From Deltaproteobacteria bacterium (lineage in GTDB: Bacteria; Myxococcota; JADLHZ01): 64,000 bases of DNA. Of this stretch, positions 18,801 to 27,224 are shown one piece after another; positions within the stretch are counted from its first letter, which is position 1, and each line of letters begins with the position of its first letter. The notes beneath the pieces were generated by a model. It had not been told where the DNA came from, did no database searches, and saw only the letters and a list, made by a program, of their open reading frames with translations. A program made the translations under genes and the position numbers. The DNA is taken from the NCBI GenBank assembly GCA_020848545.1, contig JADLHZ010000044.1:332187-396186 (forward strand). Reading direction: 5' to 3'.

Positions 18801-21433
18801 GTCACGCCCGCGATCGTGACCGTGGTCTGCGCCGCGACCGGCGCGAAGTTGGCGCCGCGGACCGCGACGCGCAGCCCCGGCGTGGCGATGTCTGAGCAGA
18901 CGAGGCCGATGTTCGGCGGGACCTGAACGTTGAAGGCGTTGCTGAACCCTTGCTTGCCGCCGCCGAACGCGCGCAGCACGAGGCCGCCGCCCGTCCGATC
19001 GACCGTGACGCTCGCGAAGGTGGCGAGGCCGCTCGAGAGCTGCAGCTGCGCGTTGCCGCCGAGCACAGCGCCCGGGGGGTTCGTCGACAGCTCGAGGTCC
19101 ACCATCGTCGAGCTGTCGGTGTAGCGCCGGTTGCCGGCGGCGTCGAGCGCTTCGACCTCGACGGTGAACGCGACGTTCGGCTCGGGCGCGACGGGCATGG
19201 TCGACGGTTGTTGCGTGAACGCGAAGCTATCGAGGGGGCCCGGATCGATCTGCAGGCTGCCGGCGGATTGCGTGATCCCGCTCGCCGGGACCGTGTCGAC
19301 GCGCGGGATGTGCAACGTCGCCATTGAGAGGCTGAAGTTGAAGTCGAAGCTGCCCGAGTGCGGCGGCACGAAGGTGTGGCGCAAGTTGCCAAAGCCGGGC
19401 TGCGTTGGCACGACGAAATCGATGTCGCCGGCGAAGGTGGTCACGAGGTTGTTGGCCACATCGCGCAGCTCGACGTGCAGGCTCAGGGGATCGCCGGGGT
19501 TTGCGTTCGGCGGCAGGCCCGAGACGTCGAAGTGATCGAGGTCGCCGGGGACGACCGTCGTGTTGATCGTGCCGACGGCGCCACTTGGCGAGGTCGTGCC
19601 GGTGATCGACTGTGGCCCGAGGGTCTTCAAGGTTGCGTTGCCGGAGCCACTGACGCCGCTCACCCCGATCGAGGCGCCGACGAACTGTGGATCGCTGCTG
19701 GTCAAGTTGACGTTGCCCTCGAAGCCGAGCCCGACGAGGTTGTCGAAGGCGTCGAGGAGCGTGGCCGTCAGAGTGGTGCTTTCCCCAGCCTTCGTGGTTG
19801 GGCCGAGCCCGGTGAGCAGCACCTTGTTGAGGGGCCCTGGGGTGATCGTGATCGCGAACGGATTGCCCGCCACGCCGGCCGGGTTGGCAACGAGGCGCGC
19901 GCCGATCGTCTGCGGGCCGATGCGCTTCACTTGCGTGCTCGCGAAGGTCACCTGGCCGTCGGTCGTGGTGCCGGTGCCGTTGACGAAGCCGTCCATCGGC
20001 GTGGCGGTCGTCGTCAGCTCGACGGCGACGTTGTCGTCTTGCAGCGGGTGGTTCAAGCGGTCGCGCAGCTCGACGATGATCGGCGTCAGCGGGACGTTGG
20101 TCGCTTTGTTGACGGTGTCCACTTGGATGAACTCGAGATGGTGCGGGGCGCCCGGGCCGAAGCTGACCGGCGCCGCGCTCACGCTCATGAGCGGCGGCGC
20201 GTCGGCGACGAAGGTGTACGTGCCTGGCTCGGTCACGGCGACGTTGCTGAACACGGCGCTACCGTTCATCGCGAAGACGCTCGCGCAGCCTTCGCAGAGA
20301 CTGCCGCCAGGCGCGCCGGGGCCAAAGCGCAGCGTGACTTCGAGCGGCGCGGCCGACGGCAGCCCGAGCGCATCGAGCACGTTCACCGTGATCACTTGAC
20401 GTGTGTCGATGGTGCCGCCAGCCGGCGCGGCGGCGAAGGCGAGCGACGCCGCGGGCCGCGAGTCGATGACGATCTCGCCGCTGAGCCCGGCGATCATCGT
20501 GCTTGGCGCCGAGACGGTGAAGGACAGCGTGCCCGGAACGACGGCGCTGACGGCATCGAAGGTGGCGAGGCCCTTCACCGTTGCCGTACTGAGCGTGCCA
20601 GCGAGGCCTTGGCCGCTGAGCAAGATGCGCACGCCGTCGGTGTCTACCGCCAAGCCCTTCGCGTCGACGAGCTGCACGGAGAAGGGCGCCCACGTCGCCC
20701 CGATCAGCACGTTCTTCGGGGGCGCCGTCACGAACGCGAGCGCGGCCGGGATCGACGTCGTGCGCGGCGGCACGAGCTCCAAGAACGTGCGCTCGGCAAA
20801 AGCGATCGTGAACGCCTGCGGCCCGAGCACGAAGCCGTCGCCGGTGCAGATCGCCGAGTAGCTGCCGACGACGAGCGAGAGCCCCAACGCGACCGCGGGC
20901 TCGAGCGGACCGAGCGCGCGTGGCTCTTCGCCGATCTTCGTGATCGCGAGCTCGCACGGCGCCGTGGCGGTAGCGGCGGTGTAGCCGAGCAGCACCTCGC
21001 CGGCGCGGTCGATCACAAACACCGCTTCCATGTCGCCCGGCACGAGCGTGACGTCGACCGAGCCGAGGAACACGGTCACCGGCACGACTTCGTCTTTGAA
21101 CGGAGCGCGATAGACCGTGACGACGAGGCTCACGTCCTTGCACGGTGCCGCGAGCTGCATCTCGTAGACGTTGTCGAAGTCGTCGCGCGGCTCGAGGAAC
21201 AGGCGCTCCGTCACCTCGTCGTCCTTGCCGAGGAAGCGGACCGCGCCTTCGCCTTTGCGACAGGTGCCGGCGAACTCTACGCGGCTCACGGAGGCGCTGC
21301 CGATCCCGCGTTGGAGCGACGTCAGATCGACGCGGACCTTGCTGCGATCGCCGCCGCTTTGGCACGCGCTCAGCACACAAACGGAGACCACGAACGAGGC
21401 GACACCTCGCGCGAAAAGGCTCGAAAAAGTCAT
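15836..21433 (-). CDS. Very large lipoprotein: Ig-like domains, two IPT/TIG domains and two PD40 beta-propeller blocks
   Basis: 1,865 residues. The N-terminus MTFSSLFARGVASFVVSVCVLSAC has a canonical lipobox (LSAC). After a beta-rich N-terminal part come successive Big-type Ig-like repeats (about 220-830) and an IPT/TIG domain (about 840-925, GLRVAVRGANFAP). A TolB-like PD40 block follows (about 940-1330; repeated FPSLSADGTFIAFLSN, ISADGNVVTFSS). A second IPT-like domain (about 1335-1430, RRTRIHLSGYGFE) and a second PD40 block (about 1445-1850) complete the protein. It is likely tethered to the outer membrane as a surface or periplasmic binding scaffold; no catalytic motif is seen. It has the same orientation as the aminotransferase gene, but the 52-base gap contains a dispersed repeat copy. 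Confidence 0.85.
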   Translation of the reverse strand: MTFSSLFARGVASFVVSVCVLSACQSGGDRSKVRVDLTSLQRGIGSASVSRVEFAGTCRKGEGAVRFLGKDDEVTERLFLEPRDDFDNVYEMQLAAPCKDVSLVVTVYRAPFKDEVVPVTVFLGSVDVTLVPGDMEAVFVIDRAGEVLLGYTAATATAPCELAITKIGEEPRALGPLEPAVALGLSLVVGSYSAICTGDGFVLGPQAFTIAFAERTFLELVPPRTTSIPAALAFVTAPPKNVLIGATWAPFSVQLVDAKGLAVDTDGVRILLSGQGLAGTLSTATVKGLATFDAVSAVVPGTLSFTVSAPSTMIAGLSGEIVIDSRPAASLAFAAAPAGGTIDTRQVITVNVLDALGLPSAAPLEVTLRFGPGAPGGSLCEGCASVFAMNGSAVFSNVAVTEPGTYTFVADAPPLMSVSAAPVSFGPGAPHHLEFIQVDTVNKATNVPLTPIIVELRDRLNHPLQDDNVAVELTTTATPMDGFVNGTGTTTDGQVTFASTQVKRIGPQTIGARLVANPAGVAGNPFAITITPGPLNKVLLTGLGPTTKAGESTTLTATLLDAFDNLVGLGFEGNVNLTSSDPQFVGASIGVSGVSGSGNATLKTLGPQSITGTTSPSGAVGTINTTVVPGDLDHFDVSGLPPNANPGDPLSLHVELRDVANNLVTTFAGDIDFVVPTQPGFGNLRHTFVPPHSGSFDFNFSLSMATLHIPRVDTVPASGITQSAGSLQIDPGPLDSFAFTQQPSTMPVAPEPNVAFTVEVEALDAAGNRRYTDSSTMVDLELSTNPPGAVLGGNAQLQLSSGLATFASVTVDRTGGGLVLRAFGGGKQGFSNAFNVQVPPNIGLVCSDIATPGLRVAVRGANFAPVAAQTTVTIAGVTVTTPLNDYNPQQFSFTAPTGMVGPTGVLRATVGASMSNPRSVRLGPFKAHQAQTSTHAARFPSLSADGTFIAFLSNDDLGSPEGASNDDDVFVLDRSEPTNVPERVSVTGPGAGIEAVGAAAQAPSISGDGCRIAFASNATNFGVAGTNYEIYVRDRCLDKTIRVSRTITGANVNAHCDAPKISADGNVVTFSSGATNLLPGDGPEVDVYAADLRSGQIERISQLPSGASFGGNNVEPVINADGTRIAFTTSTSTPLPDGCDGPFVRAIRFDRVTRAFHCVSRKGSGAVIDGAPVGTLSIDARGDRIAFATFASDVEGANEGDGDVDVFVRDVLGNATTRISVTSGGARVQGTSTNPQISADGEYVVFLSTSEILANPGGTDQDWGISHVFIRRFTGGPQSTQLLSRDTAGALAATGADGVAISHNAGVVALSTLANLDGAADGNKDVFVTTASRTECPLPMIFSTSPVDLAQRRTRIHLSGYGFETSPPNANHCRFGAGPNLVALAQSQPPSFLPHRLDVQVDDAPGGFTGGQLACEVYGLTSMPTPQFSAAPALISTNGVPSGNGPSTNPRVDGTGRVAVFESAATFGIDANTASDIFVRERGMPGALVRASMRLGPMDDANGGATPSGNTFSPDVSYDGNRIAFESAATDLWKDSTMTLESGTNSDIFVHDRFPMPKTRLVTHSHSSVDAPANGDSVAPRLSGNGRYVVFTSNATNLDNTAIATGTFQQVYIADLATDTVRLVSRQAGVQANGDCFEPQVDADGAHVVYLSAATNLQNPNTKLHVYYATIPLAFFASPTDPPTIDVSSSGTFGVADGDAAFPSISGDGQTIAFASTATNLETPSTSGVQVFRRRVFLDIDPVRVSTSAATSGPKAHTALDFTGEYMVFESSANDLVGGDGNLTDDVFSYTYSSGDLRRVSLRQNGNEIASGGQKPALSAFGGVVVFTTNSDVATGTNTDMNRGAPPDDPTDEDVYMTTIEEPPG

Positions 21434-21445
21434 GCCTTGGAGTGT

Positions 21446-21461
21446 ACCCGGTCCCTTTTCG
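21446..21461 (-). repeat. Single inverted copy of the GAAAAGGGACCGGG repeat
   Basis: On the minus strand this reads CGAAAAGGGACCGGGT, identical to the core of the arrays at 2.2, 5.6 and 31.2 kb. It lies in the 52-base gap between the aminotransferase stop and the PD40 lipoprotein start, which runs in the same direction as the copy. Confidence 0.85.
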
Positions 21462-21485
21462 GCCGCACTCTAGTGTTCGAGCGGG

Positions 21486-22811
21486 TCAGCCCTCGAAGGC
21501 TTCGTCGGTGATGTCGAGCGCGCGGTCGATGATCTGAAAGCCCTCTTTCAGCTGCGCTTCGGTGATGCAGAGCGGCGGGTTCGTGGTGAAGCTCGACCAG
21601 CGCACGAACGAGTGGAGGCCCTCTTGCACGAAGAACTTCTGCAACTTCTGCATCGCCGGATGTGTGCCGTTGTAGGGCGCGATGTAGTCGCCTTTGCTGT
21701 TCTTCTGCACGTCGATCATCCCGAAGAGGCCGATGTTCCTGCCTTCCTTCATCGAGCGGTGCTTCTTCTGCAGCCGGTCCATCTCGCTGCGCATGACGCC
21801 GCCCATCTTCGCGCAGTTCTCGATCATGCCTTCTTCCTTCATCACGTTGATGACGGCTTCCGCCGTGGCCATGCCGACCGGGTGCGAGTTGTAGGTGAGG
21901 CCGCCGTAGTAGACGTTCTCGTCCAGGAACTGCTTGATCGGATCCGAGATGCCGACGGCGCCGAGCGGGAAGTAGCTCGAGGTCAGGCCCTTCGCGAGCG
22001 TCACCATGTCCGGCACGATGCCGAAGTGATCGAAGGCGTAGAGCTTGCCGGTGCGGCCGAAGCCCGCCATCACTTCGTCGCAGACGAGCAGGATGCCGTG
22101 CTTCTCCAAGAGCTTCTTCAGGCCCTGCATGTACGCGGTCGTCGGGACGAGCACGCCGTTCGTGCCGGTGACGGTCTCGATGAACATTGCGGCGATGTTC
22201 TGCGGACCTTCGTACTGGATGACCTCGTCCAGGTAGCGCAGGTTGTTCTCGGTGCGCTCGGCATCGGTGGCGCCGAAGGAGTAATAGTACGGGTTCGGAT
22301 CCATGACGCGCACGAAGCCGGGGCCGCCGGGCTCGCTGCCCCAGCGCCGTGGGTCGCCGGTCATCTGCATCGTCATGTTGGTGGCGCCGTGATAGCTCCG
22401 GTAGCGCGTCAGGATCTTCTGCTTTTTGGTGAACGCTCGCGCCATCTTCACGGCGTTCTCGTTCGCTTCGGCGCCGCCGAGCGTGAAGAAGAAGCTGTTG
22501 ATGTTGCCCGGCGTCACTTCGGCCATGAGCTTGCCGAGCCGCGCGCGCGCTTCGGTCGCCGTGCCCGGATGGACGAAGATCAGCTCGTCGATCTGCTTCT
22601 TCATCGCCGCGATCACCTTGGGGTGCTGGTGACCGATGAGCACGCTCATCAGCTGGCTGTTGAAGTCCAAGATCTTCTTGCCGGTGGCGGTGTAGAAGTA
22701 GACGCCTTCGGCGCGCGTGATCGGCAGCGGGTTGACGTCGTTGCCCTTGGACCACGGGTAGATGGTGTGCTTCTTACACAGTGAAACGATGTCTTCGGCG
22801 CTCATGCTCAT
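21486..22811 (-). CDS. Class III (omega) aminotransferase, probably beta-alanine/taurine:pyruvate type
   Basis: 441 residues, PLP-dependent fold type I. FTLGGAEANENAVKMAR binds the cofactor phosphate, HGATNMTMQMTG follows, and VCDEVMAGFGRTG carries the Asp that contacts the PLP ring nitrogen. The Schiff-base Lys is in LAKGLTSSYFPLGA (Lys274). The set of motifs matches omega-amino acid:pyruvate aminotransferases rather than acetylornithine or glutamate-semialdehyde enzymes. With the MmsA-type dehydrogenase and dihydropyrimidinase nearby, conversion of beta-alanine to malonate semialdehyde is the best guess. GABA or taurine are alternatives. Confidence 0.82.
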   Translation of the reverse strand: MSMSAEDIVSLCKKHTIYPWSKGNDVNPLPITRAEGVYFYTATGKKILDFNSQLMSVLIGHQHPKVIAAMKKQIDELIFVHPGTATEARARLGKLMAEVTPGNINSFFFTLGGAEANENAVKMARAFTKKQKILTRYRSYHGATNMTMQMTGDPRRWGSEPGGPGFVRVMDPNPYYYSFGATDAERTENNLRYLDEVIQYEGPQNIAAMFIETVTGTNGVLVPTTAYMQGLKKLLEKHGILLVCDEVMAGFGRTGKLYAFDHFGIVPDMVTLAKGLTSSYFPLGAVGISDPIKQFLDENVYYGGLTYNSHPVGMATAEAVINVMKEEGMIENCAKMGGVMRSEMDRLQKKHRSMKEGRNIGLFGMIDVQKNSKGDYIAPYNGTHPAMQKLQKFFVQEGLHSFVRWSSFTTNPPLCITEAQLKEGFQIIDRALDITDEAFEG

Positions 22812-22841
22812 AGGCGCCGTGGCCTAGGCGATTTTCAACGT

Positions 22842-23681
22842 TTACGGAAGGGTCAGCTCTGGGAGCGGCGCGCTCAGCCAGAAGCGGTTGTTCGCCTCGT
22901 CGCCACCGTTCGTGCCGAGCTCTTGGCGCACGCCGACCTTCACGTCGTGCACTGCTAATTCGGCGCCGACCGCGAACGACGGCCGGCCGTGGCCGTTGAT
23001 GAAGCCGCCGGGCATCGTCAGCCACGGATCGCTGCACGCATACGAGCCCAAGCGGCCGACGCCCGAGAGCGTGAGCTTCGCGTCGCGCGCGAGATCGAAG
23101 GTTTGCTCCGCGCCCATGTACGCGCGCGCGTAGCTGAGGCCGGTCGCGCCGATCGCGAGCTGGCTCTCAACGCCGGCGAGCGGCTTGAAGCCCCAAGGCA
23201 GCGTGCTGTCTGGAATGCGCAGCGCGGTGCGGCCCGTGAGCAGCAGCGCGCCTCTGTACCTGTTCGGATAGCGGCTCTGCAGCGGCACGTAGGCGCCGCG
23301 GCTCCAGTCGTAGCCGGTCCCGTCGCGCGTGCGGCCGCCGTGGATCAAGCGATGCCAGCCTTCTTGCACCTCGACCAAGCGAAAGTCGCCGCTCGCCGCG
23401 ACGCCGGCGCCGAGCCATAGGTCCATGACGTCGTCGGAGCTCACGAGCGCTTCGCCGCGCACGCTCACGAGATCCGTGCGGGCAACGCTGCCGGCCGTTT
23501 GTTGGGCGGTGATGGCGTCTTTCTTCGTCAGCATTTGGCCCGAAACGTCGACGATGAACGGGACGTCCGAGGTGCCTTCGAGCGTGGCGCCGAGCGCGGC
23601 GGTCTGACCGTCATCGTCGTCGCCTAAAGTGAGGGTGTCGTTCGTGTGCCACGGGGTAAAGGTGTCGATACTGACCGGCAT
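22842..23681 (-). CDS. Conserved-looking hypothetical protein, beta-rich
   Basis: 279 residues. The frame is open to 23756, but GGAGG four bases before the ATG at 23681 supports this start. The sequence alternates polar and hydrophobic residues with many Gly and aromatic residues (SYARAYMGAEQTFDLARDAKL, ending NNRFWLSAPLPELTLP), as in outer-membrane barrels. A loose similarity in order of motifs to LpxR/DUF2219 lipid A deacylases was considered, but no signal peptide is visible with either start. It lies between the aminotransferase and dehydrogenase genes on the same strand with short gaps, so it is probably co-transcribed. Function unknown. Confidence 0.6.
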   Translation of the reverse strand: MPVSIDTFTPWHTNDTLTLGDDDDGQTAALGATLEGTSDVPFIVDVSGQMLTKKDAITAQQTAGSVARTDLVSVRGEALVSSDDVMDLWLGAGVAASGDFRLVEVQEGWHRLIHGGRTRDGTGYDWSRGAYVPLQSRYPNRYRGALLLTGRTALRIPDSTLPWGFKPLAGVESQLAIGATGLSYARAYMGAEQTFDLARDAKLTLSGVGRLGSYACSDPWLTMPGGFINGHGRPSFAVGAELAVHDVKVGVRQELGTNGGDEANNRFWLSAPLPELTLP

Positions 23682-23765
23682 GGTGCCTCCGTCAGAATCT
23701 TCGCGGGTTCTTGCGATGGAGGGCCGAAGGGTGACGAGCGAGTCACGCTTTGGCAACGGGCGTTT

Positions 23766-25307
23766 CTATGACATCCAGGTCTGATCGGACTGCGCGGCCC
23801 ACTTGCTCGTGACCTTGCGCTCGCGGCTCCAGAAGCGGAAGCCGTCCATGCCGGTCATGTCGCCGTGCCCGAACTTCGAGTGGTTCCAGCCGCCGAACGA
23901 GAACGGCTCGCGCGGCACCGGCACGCCGATGTTCACGCCGCACATGCCGGCCTCGAAGCGCTCGATGGCATAGCGTGCGACGCCGCCCGATTGGGTGAAG
24001 ATGCTCGCGGCGTTGCCGTAGGGGTTCTTGTTCTCGATCGCGATCGCTTGATCGATCGTGTTGACGCGCACGATCGACAGCACTGGCCCAAAGATCTCCT
24101 CGCACGCGGCTGGCCACTCGGGCTTCATGTTGTCGAGGATGGTCGGGCCGATCCAGTAGCCGCCGGCGCCCGGGACCTTCGCGTTGCGGCCATCGAGGAG
24201 CACCTTCGCGCCCATTTTTTCGGCGTTGTCGATGTACGCGACGATGCGCTCGTACGCTTCCTTGTTGATGATCGGGCCCATGTCTTCGCCGAGGCGGATC
24301 TTCTTCGCTTCGGCGACGGTGCGCTCGATGATGTGATCGATCTTGCCGACGCCGAGCACGACGCTCGCGGCCATGCAGCGTTGGCCCGCGCAGCCGTAGG
24401 CCGAGGCGCTGACGGTCGAGCCGGTGAGCTCGAGGTCGGCGTCCGGCGCGATGACGATGTGGTTCTTGGCGCCGCCCAGGCACAACATGCGCTTGCCGGT
24501 CTTGGCGCCGCGCTCGTAGAGCAGCTTCGCGACCTTCGTCGATCCGACGAAGCCGACCGCCTTGATGTCCGGATGATCGACGATCGCTTCGACGACCGCG
24601 CGCGTGCCGTTGACTACGTTGAAGACGCCGTCCGGTAGGCCCGCTTCCTTCAAGAGCAACGCGAGCTTCATCGCGCCGAAGGGCACTTGCTCGCTCGGCT
24701 TCAAGATGAACGCGTTGCCGGCGATCAGCACCTGCGGAAGCATCCACAGCGGCACCCTGACCGGGAAGTTGAACGGCACGATGCCTGCGCACACGCCGAG
24801 CGGCTCGAAGGTGGTCTCGCAGTTGATGCCGCGGCTGACGTCGAGCTGTTGGCCGGTCACCATGTTGGCGAGCGAGCAGCCCATCTCGACGCACTCGATG
24901 CCCTTCAAGACGTCGGCCTTCGCTTCGGCGTAGACCTTGCCGTTCTCGTGGCTGACGAGCCAGCTGAGCTCTTCGAGGTCGCGCTCCATCAGCGCCTTCA
25001 GCTTGTAGAGGACTTGCGAGCGCTCCTTCACCGGCACCGTGCGCCACTGCAGGAACGCGTTCTTCGCGCTGGCGACCGCGGTCTCGATGTCGGCAGGGCC
25101 GCTGACGCTGACGTGGCCCATGGTCTTTTCGTGACGCGGGTTCGACACCGGCATCGTGGTGCCGCCAATGGCGTCGTGGAATTGGCCGTGGATCCAGTTC
25201 TTCGCGGTCGTATATTCGACGAAGTCGTAGTTTTTTCCGCGGAAGTGCAGTGGGTGATGATCGGACTGTGAAACGTTGGCGATGGCAGCGGTCGACATAT
25301 GGTTCAT
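23766..25307 (-). CDS. mmsA: CoA-acylating methylmalonate/malonate-semialdehyde dehydrogenase
   Basis: 513 residues, full-length aldehyde dehydrogenase fold. Motifs are PFNFPVRVPLWM, FVGSTKVAKLLYERGAK, LGGAKNHIVI and the catalytic Cys in GCAGQRCMA (near 307). The GQRCMA and AKNH signatures are typical of the MmsA/IolA group, which makes acetyl- or propionyl-CoA from malonate or methylmalonate semialdehyde with NAD and CoA. GGAGAGG before the ATG at 25307 supports the start. Next to a beta-alanine-type aminotransferase and near a dihydropyrimidinase, it would complete reductive pyrimidine catabolism to acetyl-CoA. Valine or inositol breakdown are other possible roles. Confidence 0.9.
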   Translation of the reverse strand: MNHMSTAAIANVSQSDHHPLHFRGKNYDFVEYTTAKNWIHGQFHDAIGGTTMPVSNPRHEKTMGHVSVSGPADIETAVASAKNAFLQWRTVPVKERSQVLYKLKALMERDLEELSWLVSHENGKVYAEAKADVLKGIECVEMGCSLANMVTGQQLDVSRGINCETTFEPLGVCAGIVPFNFPVRVPLWMLPQVLIAGNAFILKPSEQVPFGAMKLALLLKEAGLPDGVFNVVNGTRAVVEAIVDHPDIKAVGFVGSTKVAKLLYERGAKTGKRMLCLGGAKNHIVIAPDADLELTGSTVSASAYGCAGQRCMAASVVLGVGKIDHIIERTVAEAKKIRLGEDMGPIINKEAYERIVAYIDNAEKMGAKVLLDGRNAKVPGAGGYWIGPTILDNMKPEWPAACEEIFGPVLSIVRVNTIDQAIAIENKNPYGNAASIFTQSGGVARYAIERFEAGMCGVNIGVPVPREPFSFGGWNHSKFGHGDMTGMDGFRFWSRERKVTSKWAAQSDQTWMS

Positions 25308-25706
25308 TGTACCTCTCCAGCGGAAAAGCGAAGCGGGCGTCTAACCATAATGAATTCGTAAGCGCAAGGAGGGTGAGCCGAGATCGCCGCCGCCCCATTC
25401 GTCGACCGTCGAGCCCACGCGCTTCCGCGGCGGCAGGGCCGGGCCAGGCGTCGCGACGGGCTCGGCCTATTCGGCGCACTCCTCGTCGGTGAGGAACCGC
25501 ACGAGCCTGCCCAGCGCACATGATCGTGCGGGGTTGGAAACGCACGGTCATACTCCCTTGATGGGCGTGTGCTGGCTCGCTCTCGTTTTCAAAGTTGCGC
25601 GCACTGGCTCCGGCGCAACGAATAGCTTCGGGGCGATTGCGGTGAAGTCCGGTGACCAAGTCGTGTGGGCGGCGACCGAGGCCCTCGCCGGCGGCGTGCC
25701 CTAGCG
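25308..25706. other. Intergenic region between divergent mmsA and the membrane HEAT-like gene
   Basis: 399 bases without a convincing gene. A short A/T-rich island (about 25340-25365, containing GAATTC) is the likely mmsA promoter area, but no good hexamer pair stands out. A 71-codon open frame (25489-25704, GTG start) ends two bases before the next gene. Its composition is unremarkable and I see no domain or ribosome site, so I do not call it. Confidence 0.4.
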
Positions 25707-27101
25707 ATGCTCCTCGAAGCCCTCGTCCACCTCGCCCTCGCCGTCATCGCGCTCGCGATCACCGTGTACCTCTCGCTGAAGGACTACGCTGCCGACTCCG
25801 GCGCCGACGTGCTCTTGCTCATCGTCTTCGTCGCCACGCTCGGCTTCGGCGCGCTCGGGGAAGTCGGCGCGCATTTTCTCGGCAAGCACTTCGGCCTCGC
25901 CGACGGTGCGCGGCGGCTCGCGCGCTACGCGGGCTTCATGACGCCGGCGTTCTTGGCGGTGGCGCTGTCAATGCTCGGCCGCGGCGCCGATCAGGCGAAG
26001 AAGGACGTGGAGAAGGAACGGCTGCGCGCGATGACGACCGCGGCGCTGCTCGACGAAGCGAACGCGATGAAGCTCATCGTGCCGTCGGCGGCCGGCGCGA
26101 TCGGAGAGAAGCCCGACGGCATCGCCGAGCTCCTCGCGGCGATCGACGCCGGCGACACACGGGAGCAGACGCTCTACGTGCTCGACACTTTGACGGCGAA
26201 GGTCTCGGTGAGCGATCGCGCGCGGGCCGTCGCCATCGCAAAGGCGGCGCTCGCGGCCGAGAAGACACGTCGCGCAGCGGTCCGGCTCGCGACGACGCTC
26301 GGCGATCCGGCGCTCGTCCAGGCGCTGCGCGCACCGATGACGGAGGCCGAGCGCCAAGTCGGCGACGTGGGCAGAGCGCTCGTCACGTGTGGCGATGTGT
26401 CCGCGCTCGATGACTACGTCGGCGGCAAGCTCGAGCTCTTTCCTCCGCGTGGGGACGCACCGGATCGCAAGCGGGCGCCGGCGCAGGCGGTCGAGCGCGC
26501 CGAGCAGTTGTGGGACGCGGCGAAGACGGTGGAGCAGGAGAGCCGCGCGCTGCGCCTCGTCGCATGGCTCGATGATCCGCATCGCATGCTCGGGCCGGTC
26601 GCGTTCGATCGCAAGCGCGCAGACGCCGTGCGGCAGGTGGCGTTCGATCTCTGGGAAGCGCCGGAGCGAACGTCCCGCGCCGACGCAGCGGGGATGCACG
26701 CGGCCGCGCGAGAAGCCGGGAGCGCGGCGCCGCAGATGCTGCTCCTGTTGCTCTATCGGCCCGCCGAGCTCGACGCGGTGCGCGGGGCCGCGAAGATGCT
26801 CGGCGCGGAAGCGCGCGACATCTACGTGCGCGAAGCGTTGAGCGGGCCGAAAGGGATCCGCGCGCGATCGATGGAGTTGCTCGGCGCTTTTGCCGGAGAC
26901 GAGATCGCGTGGGCGGCGCTCGCGAAGATCGCGGGCGACCGCGCAGAGCACGTGGAGCTGCGGGCGCAGGCGCTCGAATCGCTCGCCGCGGTCGACGCGA
27001 AGAAGACGCTGCCCCTGGCTGAAGCCGTGCGGAAAGAGGCGCTGAATCACGTGTCGATCGGGACGGCGATCGAAGCCGTCGTGCAAGCCGCCAAGCGCTG
27101 A
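25707..27101 (+). CDS. Membrane-anchored helical-repeat (HEAT-like) protein
   Basis: 464 residues from the ATG at 25707 (an upstream in-frame ATG at 25665 would add a basic, unlikely tail). The first 100 or so residues contain three hydrophobic helices (MLLEALVHLALAVIALAITVYL; ADVLLLIVFVATLGFGALG; AGFMTPAFLAVALSML). The rest is Ala/Glu/Arg-rich helical hairpins, with a C-terminal stretch (ARSMELLGAFAGDEIAWAALAKI, RAQALESLAAVDAKKTLPLAEAV) typical of HEAT or Armadillo repeats. It is probably a scaffold on the cytoplasmic face of the membrane. It precedes the flavoprotein gene on the same strand by 123 bases. Confidence 0.68.
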   Translation: MLLEALVHLALAVIALAITVYLSLKDYAADSGADVLLLIVFVATLGFGALGEVGAHFLGKHFGLADGARRLARYAGFMTPAFLAVALSMLGRGADQAKKDVEKERLRAMTTAALLDEANAMKLIVPSAAGAIGEKPDGIAELLAAIDAGDTREQTLYVLDTLTAKVSVSDRARAVAIAKAALAAEKTRRAAVRLATTLGDPALVQALRAPMTEAERQVGDVGRALVTCGDVSALDDYVGGKLELFPPRGDAPDRKRAPAQAVERAEQLWDAAKTVEQESRALRLVAWLDDPHRMLGPVAFDRKRADAVRQVAFDLWEAPERTSRADAAGMHAAAREAGSAAPQMLLLLLYRPAELDAVRGAAKMLGAEARDIYVREALSGPKGIRARSMELLGAFAGDEIAWAALAKIAGDRAEHVELRAQALESLAAVDAKKTLPLAEAVRKEALNHVSIGTAIEAVVQAAKR

Positions 27102-27224
27102 GCGGCGTGGCGGGCACTGAATCACGTGACGGCCGCGTAACGTTACATTCGCGCGGGCCGCGCCGAAAAGCGCAGTGTATTCTTCGTGGCTACATCGGCA
27201 TGCGGGTTGCTCTTGCCTGCGGCC

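Noticed and set aside
22842..23681. LpxR-type lipid A deacylase
   Set aside because: Order of a few motifs looked similar, but no signal peptide and no clear catalytic Asn/His set could be identified.
23700..23765. Terminator after mmsA (GTGAC-GAGCGA-GTCAC)
   Set aside because: The stem is only five base pairs, has no T-run and lies too far downstream of the stop to be convincing.
25489..25704. 71-codon open frame before the HEAT-like membrane gene
   Set aside because: No ribosome site, no domain and no codon signature; it is within chance length for this base composition.
27118..27150. Operator pair TCACGTGA and GTAACGTTAC before the flavoprotein gene
   Set aside because: Both are short palindromes expected by chance, and part of the first recurs inside the upstream coding region.
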